A stretch of DNA of 64,000 bases, from NCBI GenBank assembly GCA_037893245.1, contig JBAIAA010000098.1, positions 1 to 64,000 of the forward strand, written 5' to 3'. Below are positions 34,948 to 46,058 of this stretch, one piece after another. Position numbers and translations under genes: made by a program. This DNA comes from Crossaster papposus (taxonomy: Eukaryota > Echinodermata > Asteroidea > Velatida > Solasteridae). Within the stretch, counting starts at the first letter, position 1; each line of letters starts with the position of its first letter. The notes under the pieces were generated by a model, which was not told where the DNA came from, searched no databases, and worked only from the letters and a program-made list of their open reading frames with translations.

Positions 34948-35713
34948 CCCTTTGCACGCTACCGGCGACTCCAGTCGCCCAGCGCATTTCTTCCTACACT
35001 GGGATGCTATCGGCGACCACAGTCGCCCGCGAAAACGTTCTATTATTAAATGAATGATTATGACAAACCATTGACCCCTGACCCTCACCCGGATACCATT
35101 GGATAGATGATTACGAGGCTATAACGTTGTACAACCATAAATTCACACTCGTTTCTTACAAAATTCTCTGCTATTTTCGATTGAAAATCTGTCCGTTCCG
35201 CTGTTCGAGTGTTCAATGGACGCCGGAGCTGCATTTCAGGAGATTTTCGGGGACTCAGACTCCGGAGATTCGGACACTGAAGGCCTTTTTCAGGACGATT
35301 ATGTCAACGATAGTGTCGACAACGAGTATGCCAGTGTGTACGAGAACGTGTTGAAGGTTCCATTGATGACGATAGTAGTGATGGGGCACAACGCGACGAT
35401 GGCCCCGGTGAAGTTCGCCAGCAAGCGGGAGGTGATGCGGCTCCTAACGCGGCTTGGATCGCAGCTCGTAATGATGCATTTCGGAGGGCTTACCACCACG
35501 ACTGGCTGATCAATTTTAGCCATCCTCACGGCCACCAATGAATAGGAAATTTCATACTGAACAAATAGTTTATGTTGCATTTTCCTGTAAAACACACCCA
35601 TCGTAGAGTAAAAAGCTTCGGAACATATTAGTGTGCATTACTTTATAGTGACTTGCACAGGAAATCCAGCGCCATGGGAATAAGCGTGTATATGAATGGT
35701 AGCGTGATAAGGG
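34948..35713 (+). mobile_element. piggyBac-type element, internally deleted
   Basis: Flanked by TTAA on both sides (34944-34947 and 35714-35717). The termini are CCCTTTGCACGCTACC on the left and, on the other strand, CCCTTATCACGCTACC on the right. The left subterminal region has two palindromes of the form ggcgact-ccagtcgcc. The interior keeps an acidic N-terminus from ATG 35216 (FGDSDSGDSDTEGLFQDD) resembling piggyBac transposase starts. The frame then breaks, and a second frame gives AAWIAARNDAFRRAYHHDW before a stop at about 35560. The catalytic DDD core is absent. Confidence 0.85.
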
Positions 35714-36305
35714 TTAACGATTCGAAGTGTTCATCGTAAAGATGGTCAATAGGGCTTACCCGTGTATATGTTAAATGTCCTGGTTTATGAGTTAAAGAAG
35801 GAATTTTCCAGTTCATTTTACAGTTTATTTTCACAGTGATAGAGAAAAAATGCTCACTAACAAAACTAAGTTTATATTATCTTATTATGATGGTTTGTGG
35901 TGAATACGCTTCCAATCAAATTGGAAGTAAAAGTTTAAATACTGTACATCAAGTGTACATCACCATGTTATGAACATTAATAACTATATCGTTGCTACTC
36001 AAATAAATTATTTAGGTTTGTAAGGCGAATTGAGTTGAATCAAAATATCAAAACATATGATAATATTCAAACATTGTGTAGGTCATAAATATATAGACAA
36101 GCTAAAAGTTAAGAATTGTATTGTATATAGCTATTTTTCAAGCGGTGAATACGGGCGTGTGTGACCGTAAACCAGCAAGAATAAAACATGTAAAAATGTA
36201 ATATGTAAAAATATTTTGGTTGTTGCAAGTCTGTTGCAAATACATGTACATGTGTGGTTGGTTATCGTGGCTGAGATGAGATTGGTCAATACGTATAGGC
36301 TGGGT

Positions 36306-36451
36306 TCGGGCGGTCTGTTCTTGACTCGCGAAACTCGATTGTGCAAAACCCCGAATAATAGGTGGTGTGTGATCCTGTTCCGAGTGCAAGATTCTTGGGT
36401 CGCGTTTGAGCGCGAGAACCGAGTTTCGCGTGTCAAGAACAGACCGCCCGA
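36306..36451. mobile_element. Short MITE-like inverted repeat
   Basis: Ends TCGGGCGGTCTGTTCTTGAC on the left and its reverse complement on the right (to 36451), arms of ~35 bp, total ~146 bp. The left edge of the duplicated copy at 38135 falls inside it, so the larger duplication has its breakpoint in this element. Confidence 0.65.
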
Positions 36452-36803
36452 CGCGACGAACCAGTCAGAGTCACTATTGGAGTGACCCGGATGTGCAGGA
36501 GCCGCATGTGCAGAGTTCACCAAGTTCATGTTATTTTGTCAGGTACGTGACTTCATTTCCGGTCTGTATTTCCTCCAAAGCTCTAGGGGCCAATTTCATT
36601 GAGCTGCTAAGCGCAATAAATTGGCTTAGCACAAAAATGCCTTGCTCAGTTAAAAAAGTTACAGTTTGGACTCCATGTGGTTTTTTTTTCCTGAGCGCCT
36701 CCCAAATAAACCAGTTAAACATTCTACCTGAGGCTAAACCATTTATAATTGTATGCATGTCTTGTGCTAAATAATAATGTTAATAATAATGAAGACCACC
36801 AAG

Positions 36804-36845
<42 letters not shown>
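36804..36845 (+). repeat. Poly-C tract (C42)
   Basis: Forty-two uninterrupted C. The paralogous position in copy 2 (about 38548-38559) reads cccccttccccc, so the tract expanded after duplication or was inflated in assembly. A C/G run this long can form i-motif/G-quadruplex structure. Confidence 0.95.
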
Positions 36846-36846
<1 letters not shown>

Positions 36847-37308
36847 CTTAAACAAATTAAAATCAGTAGAAACACATTATGATAACTTTAGTGTTTAAGA
36901 GGCTTTGGCATTAAACCCCAGAAATGCTTACAATCAAAATACATTTTAAAACATCAGAATAGTATTTTAAAAACTTGATGTAGAGCGTAGAGATGTGGAA
37001 CTCGAGAATTTGTTTTCAAAATGTTTTGGTATATAAATAGGTTCCCTTTAATAATATCGTGGCTAGTGTTTGTTTCATACAGGGGCTCTACATACAACAC
37101 AAACTGAACACTGAACAAATCACGACCGGTGTACGTCATGTTTCTATCCACCAATCATAGTTGGTCACTCAACAAGTCAATGGTTCGAGTGGTCTTTCAT
37201 TGGGGAAGTCACAATAAAATAGTTGTCAAGGCACTTCTCTATCTAACCCGGTTTTTCATTTAGCCTTGCTCTCTGTTTAAGATATTTCACAAGAAAATTG
37301 GTAAACGT

Positions 37309-37382
37309 TAACAACAGCTGGATTCGAACCAGAGACCTTTCGATCCATAGCCCATCTCTCTACCAACTAGGCTATCAGCGAG
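37309..37382 (-). tRNA. tRNA-like segment inside duplication, copy 1
   Basis: On the minus strand it has A box TAGCCTAGTTGG and B box GGTTCGAATCC with a T arm CTGG-TTCGAAT-CCAG. The acceptor pairing is only GCTG/CAGC. These are Pol III promoter elements of a tRNA-derived SINE rather than a working tRNA. It is almost unchanged in copy 2 (39036-39110). Confidence 0.5.
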
Positions 37383-37879
37383 TTAGTTAATGACAGGGTT
37401 TCTTTAGAGTTTTTTTTAAATAATAGATGATCAGTTGCCATTGTTCTTTTCATGATTTTACGTTTACGCACCCAGCTGCCGAAGAAAAAAATGCGAACCG
37501 CTACACGTTTACACGTGGTCTAAGCTCAATTATTGCCCTTTCGCCATGCAAACCTATTCCAAGTATTCCATGTTAGGCAACCCTTTAACTACTTTTTAGC
37601 CCAATTTATAGACACACCATTTTCCCCATTTTTTGTTTTCTGGGCTAAATATCACAATGTTATTATTGTTCATATGATTTTTCATAAGGTTTTAATATGA
37701 TAACTGTGCCAGTAAGCAACTTGGTGAATTTGAAGCTCACCAATACTGACTACATGATGATATCTGGAGACAGTGTAATGTGCGCACATTTATAGGGTCA
37801 CAAAGTTGTCATTTTGGATAATTACTGTGTTCTCATAATTATTCAGTCACTTATATGCTTTAGCAAATGTTATTCAAGT

Positions 37880-38127
37880 AATGATATGTAAGTAGAATCA
37901 CCAAAATAAACTTTTCAAAAAATAAAAATAAAATATATGCCCAAATATGGGAATAAAAAATATTACATGGCAGGGATTAACGATTTATGCAAATTAGACA
38001 TATTTCCACCATTTGGATTTTTGTGGATTTTTAGTATGTCATTCTAGGAACCTTTTAGAAGTGCACTGTGTTGAAAAACAATTTGTTGCAATTTGTTTGA
38101 GGTCAAAACTTATTTTTCTTGGACTAG
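37880..38127 (+). repeat. Dispersed repeat, inverted copy at 49514-49760
   Basis: Ends cttggacta here; the other copy begins tagtccaagg. Shared words include ggattaacgatttatgcaaatta, tagtatgtcattctagg and gtaagtagaatcacc. It abuts copy 2 of the 1.15-kb duplication here and an LTR-like unit there. No ORF. Confidence 0.75.
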
Positions 38128-38134
38128 TAGTCGC

Positions 38135-39280
38135 TGTGTGTGATCCTGTTCCGAGTGCAAGGTCCTTGGGTCGCGTTTAAGTTGAGCGCGACAACCGAGT
38201 TTCGCGTGATACCGTCCGACGAACCAGTCAGAACGGTCACAGAGTCACTATTAGAGTGACCCGGATGTGCAGGGGCCGCATGCTCAGAGTTCATCTAGTT
38301 CAAGTTGTTTTGTCAGGTACGTGACTTCATTTCCGGTCTGTATTTCCTCCAAAGCTCTATCTAGGGGCCAATTTCATTGAGCTGCTAAGCACAGCAAATT
38401 GGCTTAGAACAAAAATGCCTTGCTCAGTGTAGACTCCATGTGTTTTTTGATAAACCAGTTAAACATTCTACCTGAGGCTAAACCATTTATAATTGTATGC
38501 ATGTCTTGTGCTAAATCAAGTAAGTGAAATAATAATAATAATGAAAACCCCCCTTCCCCCTTAAAAATAAAAAAAAACAGTAGAAACACATTATGATAAC
38601 TTTAGTGTTCAAGCGGCTTTGGCATTAAACCCCATAGGCCTAAATGCGTTACCACCATTAATTAATTTTTAATTTCAAAAAATTCGCAGAATAGTATTGT
38701 TTAAACTTGATGTAGAGCGTAGAGATGTGGAACTCGACAGTTTGTTTTATAATGTTTTGGTATAATAGGTTCCCTTTAATAATATCGTGGCTAGTGTTTG
38801 TTTCATAAAGGGGCTCTACATACAACACGAACTGAACACTGAACAAATCACGACCGGTGTACGTCATGTTTCTATCCAACAATCATAGTTGGCCACCCAA
38901 CAAGTCAGTGGTTCGAGTGATCTTTCATTAAGGAAGTCACAATAAAATATTGTTCAAGGCACTTATCTATAACCCGGTTTTTCCTTTAGCCTTGCTCTCT
39001 GGTTAAGATATTTCACAAGAAAATTGGTAAACGTTAACAACAGCTGGATTCGAACCAGAGACCTTTCGATCCATAGCCCATCTCTCTACCAACTAGGCTA
39101 TCAGCGAGTTAGTTAAGGACAGGGTTTCTTTAGAGTTTTTTTTAAATAATAGATGATCAGTTGCCATTGTTCTTTTCATGATTATACGTTTACGCACCCA
39201 GCTGCAGAAGAAAAAAATGCGAACCGCTACACGTTTACACGTGGTCTAAGCTCAATTATTGCCCTTTCGCCATGCAAACC
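38135..39280 (+). repeat. Large duplication, copy 2
   Basis: Second copy of 36364-37554, with small indels (for example an added gttgagcg near 38180 and loss of the long C tract). It ends at catgcaaacc, after which the C1q promoter repeats begin, so it may supply upstream sequence to that gene. Confidence 0.9.
39036..39110 (-). tRNA. tRNA-like segment inside duplication, copy 2
   Basis: Same A and B boxes as 37309-37382. It is preserved with almost no change across the two copies, which may only reflect recent duplication. It lies ~600 bp upstream of the C1q-gene TATA box. Confidence 0.5.
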
Positions 39281-39335
39281 ATCGAATCTCAACTGTCTTC
39301 CTTTCATTGGTCAGTTGTGAGTGTCAATCACAAAG

Positions 39336-39800
39336 CACGCGTTTGAACGCGTCATCAACGTCTATAAAAGGTCAACTAATAAGATGTGTTCATTTCACAG
39401 TCGGTGACTGAAAGTTTCATTTACATAACTCCCGTTCATGAATATTAAACGAGTCAGTGGTGCGAGATTGACAGCGCACAAGGGGCCACGCTTTTGAACG
39501 TGTCACCGACATCTATAATACGTGCACCAATAAGATGTGTTCATTTCACAATGTCGGTGACTAAAAGTTGCATTTAGGCCTACATAACTCCCGTTCATAA
39601 ATTTTAAACGAGTCAGTGGTGCGTGATTGACAGCGCACTAGGGGACACGCGTTTGAACATGTCATCGACGTCTATAAAATGTCCACCAATAAGATGTGTT
39701 CATTTCACAGTGTCGGTGACTGCAACTACATTAACATAACTCCCGTTCATGAATATTAAACGAGTCAGTGGTGTGTGATTGACAGCGCACTAGGGGCCAA
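39336..39800 (+). promoter_or_regulatory. Three tandem promoter-like units upstream of C1q gene
   Basis: Three units of about 151-159 bp (aagatgtgtt at 39381, 39532, 39691), each with a TATA-like tctataaaa or variant, a conserved attcatttcacag block, ctcccgttcatgaatattaaacg and tgattgacagcgcac. The second unit has the weaker tataata. The third TATA (39673-39679) is best placed for a start near 39703. This looks like promoter duplication. Confidence 0.75.
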
Positions 39801-42395
39801 TCAGAAACCGGGCAACGTTCCTCAGTCACTGCTTAGGAAATCACTGGCAAGTTTTAAGGCAGGAGCGCGCGCTTCATTCCTCACAACGACCGCAACTTAT
39901 CTTCGCCTTCGACAGGTCAGCCAGAGAGAGACCTGAACGCAAGAACGAGATTTACAAGGTAAGGTTCTGTGACAGGTGGCTGTTCAAGTCTTGAGGTGAA
40001 ATTAATGTTTGTATTCCTTTTTGATTAGTGGTTCTTACAAAAGTATGTTTTAAACAAAACTCGTGAATAGAGTAGGTTGTGTCAGAGTGTATTAAACTCT
40101 CTGCTCCGCTGTCCACGTAAATGGTTGTAAAAGGCTGTTCACGTACTTAGGGTCCCCTATACATGTATACCCTTGGTACTGTGCTTGATGTCTAAGCTGT
40201 TCCACCATTCTTCTGACATGCTTTAATGAGCACAAACAGCCTACCCCAGCATCCTACCAAGCATCTGTTACTGTTATCATCCTGTCAAAATCTGCCGCGT
40301 ATCCTATTCCAGAATCGCATACCTAAATGGTCCACTGAACTCGGCACCATCCACAACCCATATGGTGTTACCGCAAACCTCCCATCCTATTGATTTTTCC
40401 ACCATGCAAACTCTTAAGTCTTATTTAAAACGGTAGGGGCAAAAGTCGAACGTACTATATTCCTTCTTTGCATCCACGGACTCGTCTTGTTTCCCCCCAT
40501 TTTGTCACCATCTTTGTTACAACAAATGACTTAAAGTGTTGTGATCAAAGATATTTGTTTTCTTTGTATTATTTTTAGGTGACATTCAACTTCAGTCACT
40601 AAGATTTCTACTTCGGTTGAGCTCTGACTAAGAACACTACTTCAAGGTAGGCCTTACTGTATTAAAAACAAAAAAAACAAATTCATGTAACGTTATATTT
40701 TTGAACATCGCCACAAAACCATTGACGTTAAGCTATAGCTGAACAATCAGGGAGACAAATTCTGAAATATTACCATATTTACATAGTTTTTCATTCAGGA
40801 TATTATATCTTCTCCAGTTATTTTAACACTTTCCTTACACATTCTTATAACGACACTTTACTCTTGGTCCCCGAACATTTCTCAATTAAAAAAAATAGTT
40901 AGCAATGAATTATATTCGAGATCAAGTATTATTGCAATTTGTATACCGTTCTGATTCCTCCTAAAATCGTAAAATTCGTTTCACGGGGCGTTCGAAATTG
41001 AATTAAAAAAAAACAAATTTGGGTGTTTTTTGTTGTTTGTTTTAACACTCTTAGTTATTTAAATGAAACAATTAACCATAACGTTTGTAAACAGAATAAA
41101 ATGCAATGACAAGAGCGTCTAAATCTATTAAAATAAAAAAAATAAAAAATACCCAAAACCACACATTAATTTATGACGAATCGCAATGCTCTAATTAAAA
41201 TTATACTGCAACTTTAATAAAAATCCCTTTGTAATTTTTGAAATTGAGAATCAAGAATTGAGCTCGACGATGTTTGTGGACGAAATTAAAGCGCAGTTAC
41301 AATTAATTTCTGGAGAAAATAAGAGGTGGGGTTCGCCCTACTTTATAGCTTGATTCAAAACCCGTACGAAACTCTCCCTCAAAAAAGTTGTTCTGTCAAA
41401 TTTTGTTTTTCCGCTTCAAAAAACCCCGACCAAAACGAACATCTGAAGTGATTTTGTATGCGCTCTACCCGAGAACCTTTCAATTCATTATTTATGTTTT
41501 TTGCTTCTTTTTTTCGTTTAATAAAATTAGTCCCTTTTGTGATTTATATTGTCTACTTTTGGTATTTAGAATGAAGATCTTGGTGACAACCGTTCTTTCA
41601 ATCGCCCTCCTTCTGGGTAACTCTGTCAAGCTCCGAGCTTCCGTCACTGGGCCGGTTGCCTCGGACGGTGATGTTCCAGCGTCTCAGGCGTGTCCGATGT
41701 GCTGCCAGGGACCTTCTGCCACAAATGGTATACCAGGTTTACCTGGTCAGGTCGGACCCTACGGCCAGCCGGGGTCAAAGGGCGACGCAGGTCAGCCGGG
41801 TCAAAATGGCGATATCGGGCCGATCGGTCCAATGGGTGAGCGAGGAGCACTTGGGAACGCTGGGCCTAAAGGTGACAGTGGGATAGGCCAGCCCGGAAAG
41901 ATAGGTCCGAAAGGTCTGCAGGGTGTAGTCGGAAATCCTGGTCAGATTGGTGGCAAAGGTCAGAAGGGTGAGCCAGGGGAGACACCAGACGACTCCAACC
42001 AGCGGGTAGCATTCACCGCGGTGATGACGAGCCACTCTGATATCTCTACGAGTCACGACACCCGTTTGCCCTTCCAGCAGACCGAGACGCTTCTGCCGGG
42101 TACCAGCTTTGATCTCGGGACCGGCACGTTCACGTGTACTGTGCCGGGCACCTACGTGTTTACGTTTTCTGTGCGCAAATATCCCGGCAGCCTGCTCGTT
42201 CATCTCCGGAAGAACGACGACTATGTTGTCACTGGCTATAGCAATGATGCAAGTCACTATGAGCAGGTGTCTGGGAGCGCGGTGCTGGTTCTGCAGCGAG
42301 GAGACACGGTGGGGCTTACCATGTACGGTAGGGCGTATAGTGATTCCAACTATAACTACACCTCATTCAGTGGCTTCCTCCTTTACCCCGAATAA
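39703..42395 (+). CDS. Secreted collagen-like C1q-domain protein (three exons)
   Basis: Coding lies in the last exon, ATG 41571 to TAA 42393-42395, giving 274 residues. The start is chosen because a signal peptide (MKILVTTVLSIALLLG) follows directly and an acceptor (tatttag) sits 2 nt before it; frame upstream is intron. Layout: signal 1-21, Cys cluster CPMCC at 41-45 (likely interchain bonds), about 28 Gly-X-Y triplets at 53-138 with one interruption (GDSGIGQPG), C1q domain 145-274 starting RVAFTAVM and ending FSGFLLYPE. Two noncoding exons are predicted: up to 39958 (caag|gtaagg) and 40579-40646 (ttttag|GTGAC ... caag|gtaggc). Such proteins form trimers and act as lectin-like recognition or opsonin molecules in invertebrates. 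The ligand is unknown. Confidence 0.85.
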
Positions 42396-42696
42396 ATAAT
42401 AAATAATTGCTGAAACAGTAGTCGTATAAAAAGGGATAATAAAATGTCATAATAATTAATATTTGTTTAGCGTCTTACAATTGGGTTTCAAAACACATTA
42501 CAAACAGACATAAAAACTACATGAAAAACAATTAATCAAAAGTAATATTTTTATAGAACTTGTTTTAAGTTGCGTGTTTTTTTTTATTCCACACTCGATT
42601 TTTGTCGCAATAACTGAAGTACATTTGGTGTTTAATTCTAGACTGTTTCAATACGATTTAATGCAGTTAATTAGTTGTACAATGTACTATCGATGT
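42396..42696 (+). other. 3' flank of C1q gene
   Basis: An AATAAATAATAAAT run overlaps the stop region, and another aataaaatgtc lies near 42439; either could serve as poly(A) signal. Otherwise AT-rich with no feature. Confidence 0.5.
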
Positions 42697-43022
42697 ACTA
42701 ATAAATATCGTACTTATTTGAAAGAAAATAATGATTCTAGGCATCCAGCAAAATAATTACGGTAGATATCGTGTAATTGTTTGCGAAAAAATTTAATTTG
42801 TACAAACAAATTCACAATCGCCCGCTGGCGAATGCGAAAAAAAAAATAAGAATAACTGCCCGACATCGGTTGAAAAAGAATGCAGTTTTTCTTGCTTTTC
42901 TCGGCATCCAATCTATGATTGTAAAACTTCTAACAGGTCAGTTAAACGATATTTACTATAAAATACAACCCCTCAAAATCCACCCATTCATGATAATTTA
43001 AGCAATGTATCCTACCTTTAAA
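42697..43022 (-). mobile_element. MITE (GGTAGGATACA family), one end lost
   Basis: Homologous to 44503-44895: shares aataatgattctaggcatcc, aactgcccgac, attgtaaaacttc and the right terminal gtatcctacctttaaa. The left terminal repeat is missing here. There is no transposase. Confidence 0.75.
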
Positions 43023-43448
43023 TGTTCATACATGTCCGCCATACTACTACGGGCATTTAAACATATCGTTACTGAATAAACATATTTACCCATTTTATGT
43101 TGTTTCAAACGTATTTTATACTCTTTTCAATATTCATTTTTAATAAATGTTCATATAATTTAAAGCTCAGTGCGGCTTAACTGGAGGTCCAAGGTTCAAA
43201 CCCAGCTAGAGTCAATGGATGAATACAAAATAGAATATTTTGCTTCAATTGCCAATTTTTAAGCATTTAATAGTATCTGTATAAATAACAAATTAAGGTA
43301 GAATATTAGCATTTGCTCCATTTGGTATAAATTAAATGTTTGCTGTGTGTGGCTATACGTGCACATGATAGACTCTATTGTTATAAATCATTTAGCTGTG
43401 CAATTAACTGCAAGTATAAAGCGTTTGATACTTTGTCAGTTACTAATC

Positions 43449-43723
43449 CTAGGATTCCTGGGATTTTAAGTATGAGCACCATGACCTCTCAGTTTTCGGT
43501 TTCCACTTCACTCTAAACTTCTCTCTCGGCATGTCATAGTCCCACTCTCCATTCAGTATCATGTTAGCTGCCATGTGGCCGATCTCATCCGAGGACTGGC
43601 CCCGACCCCCGTTACTGCCAACGAGCACGCCAAGCCCAGGGCCGACCATGTCGCAGTAGAGTAGCCGCGTATGTGTGGTGGTAGTCACGCAAGTATCGGT
43701 GTGAATGAAAAGTGGCTTCAGAT
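43449..43723 (-). CDS. FAD-dependent oxidoreductase-like, last exon
   Basis: From acceptor gttgcag|ATC to TGA. It reads THTRLLYCDMVGPGLGVLV, then GSNGGRGQSSDEIGHMAA and ends MPREKFRVKWKPK plus a short tail. The GxNG...SSDEIG pattern resembles the C-terminal FAD-binding segment of DAO/sarcosine-oxidase-type flavoproteins. The phase-1 junction with the exon at 44908-45018 is in frame. The reaction and substrate are not determinable. Family assignment rests on pattern memory only. Confidence 0.55.
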
Positions 43724-44135
43724 CTGCAACGGTAATAACAAGTGTTGCATCTTTTTCAATTTAATATTCAGAGGCAATCACGGCAACTTGATGAAAGGGC
43801 GACAAAAACATAGGACGAACATTTTTGAATGGATGCTTCGTTCCATTTCAATAGTCTGCCACTTCACTGGATATACTTGTACTACTTTGTGATTGACTTT
43901 TGTTTTATCTCACCGTTTTGTAAAACCTGCCAATAGTGATTATTGACTAGTTTTGTGGTGACGGCGCTCAATATAACGGGGCGCTACAATTCCTCGCATT
44001 CCATACAAACGGGACGCGTTAATGTGTTTTGTGAAATTACTCACAGGACGTGTCGCAGTTGCGACGCATCGTAGGGATACGACGCCCAATACATCATTAA
44101 ATCGATTGCCTAGTCACATCTAGATTTTTTAAATT

Positions 44136-44468
44136 GGGTGCTATGGCCTCGTGGTCTGGAGCATTGAATTTGTAGTCTGCGGGTAAATCTGCAGGTTGTG
44201 GGTTCGAGTCCAGCCTGGGGTTGTTGTCACTCATTGCTTTTCTCCACCCTGGAGTAAAATGGGTACCTGTGATGGCAGAGATGGTTTCTAGGATTGATTT
44301 ATTGCTGCCTTGCGGTGAAATGGCTGCCTCGAGCTGTATACTCCCCAGGTAGCCGAGTTGGTATTTGGAATGTTTCGTGGGCCCAATGAGCAGGGGTAAT
44401 AATATTGTTGCGACACAAGCGCCAGTATTGTTGGATATGTGCGCTTTATAAATATTATTATTGTTATC
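44136..44468 (+). mobile_element. tRNA-derived SINE
   Basis: Head with A-box-like TGGCCTCGTGGTC (44144) and B box GGTTCGAGTCC (44201). The body includes aaatgggtacctg and a tail gcgctttataaatattattattgtt, a common ending of invertebrate SINEs. It lies in the intron between the last two exons of the FAD oxidoreductase-like gene, antisense to it. Confidence 0.75.
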
Positions 44469-44502
44469 TATAGTTTTTACACAGTAATAAGATCGATGGA
44501 GT

Positions 44503-44895
44503 TATAAAGGTAGAATACACCATTTTCAGATATCGAAAAAAATTACTACCGAATTATTAAGAAATATCTTACTTATCTGAAAGTAAATAATGATTCTAGG
44601 CATCCAGCAAAATTATTGCGCTAGATATCCTGTAATTATTCTGAACAAAAAAATTCTATAAAGAAAAATTTGCGATCGCCAGACGGCGATCGCGAAAAAA
44701 ATACAAATAACATAAGCATAACTGCCCAACGCCGGTTGAAAACAAACGCTGTTTTTTGTACTTTTCTTGGCAACCATGATTGTAAAACTTCGAACAGGTC
44801 AGTCAATTGATCTTTACTATAAAATACAACCACCCCCAAAATCCACCCTTTCATTATAATTCAAGCAATTACCAATGGTGTATCCTACCTTTAAA
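44503..44895. mobile_element. MITE with TTTAAAGGTAGGATACACC ends
   Basis: Inverted termini: left ataaaggtagaatacacc, right ggtgtatcctacctttaaa. About 393 bp, no ORF. An inner hairpin gcgatcgcc-agac-ggcgatcgc lies at 44672-44693. It sits in an intron of the FAD oxidoreductase-like gene, 13 bp from its exon donor at 44908. Confidence 0.85.
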
Positions 44896-44907
44896 CGGAT
44901 CACCTAC

Positions 44908-45018
44908 CAGGAATTATGCCTTGTAGGCACTGCAGGAGTCTATCTGACGTTGGTTGATCACCATGACCAAAGGACCAGGCCTTCATTTGCTCCTTAGTTG
45001 TCATATCTTTCTCATGTT
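44908..45018 (-). CDS. FAD-dependent oxidoreductase-like, internal exon
   Basis: Acceptor ccccaaaatag|AACATGAG at 45019 and donor CCTG|GTAGGT at 44908. It reads KDMTTKEQMKAWSFGHGDQP then LLQCLQGIIPG. Both junctions are phase 1 and keep frame with the neighbouring exons. Confidence 0.6.
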
Positions 45019-45174
45019 CTATTTTGGGGAAAGAAAACAAAATTTAGCTACATGTATTCAATAGGAATAGTATGGTGTTTTCATTGGGACTAACAAATGT
45101 TCATCTGACTCCAAGCACAAGTTCTCCTCTCGCTCGGTTGCAGCAAGTGAGTTAGGGGAGACTTGGGTTTGAGT

Positions 45175-45305
45175 CACCAAACATTGAGTCTGAGTCAGAA
45201 TTAGAGTCCCAGTCACCACTGTCGAGTCTTGAGTGCGAGTCCTGAATCAAATTCAGGTAGAGTCCGAGTCTGAGTCGTAAGTCATATGGTCGAGTCTGAG
45301 CAATA
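45175..45305. repeat. Degenerate GAGTC/GAGTCTGAGT simple repeat
   Basis: Many gagtc words in a 130-bp intronic stretch (tgagtctgagtcagaa, gagtccgagtctgagtcg). A decayed microsatellite with no coding role. Confidence 0.7.
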
Positions 45306-45723
45306 TTTATTGGTATTTGCCAGAGATTTAGTAAGAATTCAGTAAGAATTCAGAATCCAAATTCAGTAAGAATCGAAGCTCATTATTACTAAAATTGCAC
45401 ATTCATAGCTCCATGCCTATTCCCATTTTGCAATCTATAGGTTGGTTGCGCACAAACATTACCGTTGTGATTTTGAATTTACGAGGCGGGATTCAGACCT
45501 ATGCATGTCATTTGCATATCTCAGGAGGGATGTCTCCTGAGGTACGCAAGATTCACTGCGTGTTACTGGACACCATTATGAAGTCTAGGAACCAGACTAG
45601 GCTAGACATAGGAGGAGTGCATGTGTTTACTCATAAAGATGTGTCAAAATCCAGCTAGATTATCTAATGGCCTGTTCTCTTAATGATTACATTCATTAGT
45701 CACATATACATGGCAATATTTAC

Positions 45724-46058
45724 CGTTTGGGTACTGAATCGGTGGCAAAATGTAGCAGTCTTGTCCTAAGTCCGTTTCTCCCTCATAGACGTGTAAGGAA
45801 GGCATGCAACGGAGCCTGTCCCTGTCATCTTCTGTCAACAAGAAGCACCACGACTTGAGACTTCGCCGTTACATCAAGTTGCAACTCAGCGGGTAGTATG
45901 TCTCCCACAGCATTTTGTCAACGGACAGAAAGTTGAACCATTCCCGCAGTTTCGTTTGATCGAGGACTTTGACACTGATCCCTGTCTGGTTGGCACCATC
46001 GAGTAGCTTACGGCTGAGGGAACCATCGTGTGCAGTCAGCCACAACACCCCAACGTCA
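45724..46058 (-). pseudogene. FAD-dependent oxidoreductase-like exon with in-frame stop
   Basis: Acceptor tttttacag|TGACG and donor AAACG|GTAAAT. It reads VGVLWLTAHDGSLSRKLLDG, VKVLDQTKLREWFNFLS, then a TAA (45869-45871), then in the same frame SWCFLLTEDDRDRLRCMPSL and GQDCYILPPIQYPN. The open frame on both sides of the single stop and clean splice sites argue for a recently damaged gene, a polymorphism or a base error. Upstream exons are not seen, and a Penelope-like element begins within 370 bp. Confidence 0.6.

Larger units (their letters stand above)
36364..37554 (+). repeat. Large duplication, copy 1
   Basis: About 1.19 kb, colinear with 38135-39280. Shared marks include gtcaggtacgtgacttcatttccggtctg, the aaccatttataattgtatgcatg block, the tRNA-like segment and the closing tcgccatgcaaacc. 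Copy 1 carries the C42 tract, where copy 2 has only a short interrupted C run. ORFs 36954-37154 and 38658-38882 are the same conserved non-gene frame in both copies. Confidence 0.9.

Noticed and set aside
35299-35601. Minus-strand 100-codon ORF at 35.3-35.6 kb
   Set aside because: Antisense shadow inside the piggyBac-type element; the sense strand carries the transposase N-terminus remnant.
37309-37382. Functional tRNA gene
   Set aside because: A and B boxes are good but acceptor and anticodon stems do not pair properly, and it is duplicated within a repeat.
41388-41570. Longer N-terminus for the C1q protein
   Set aside because: The upstream 61 codons are intronic: an acceptor directly precedes the Met that begins a typical signal peptide.
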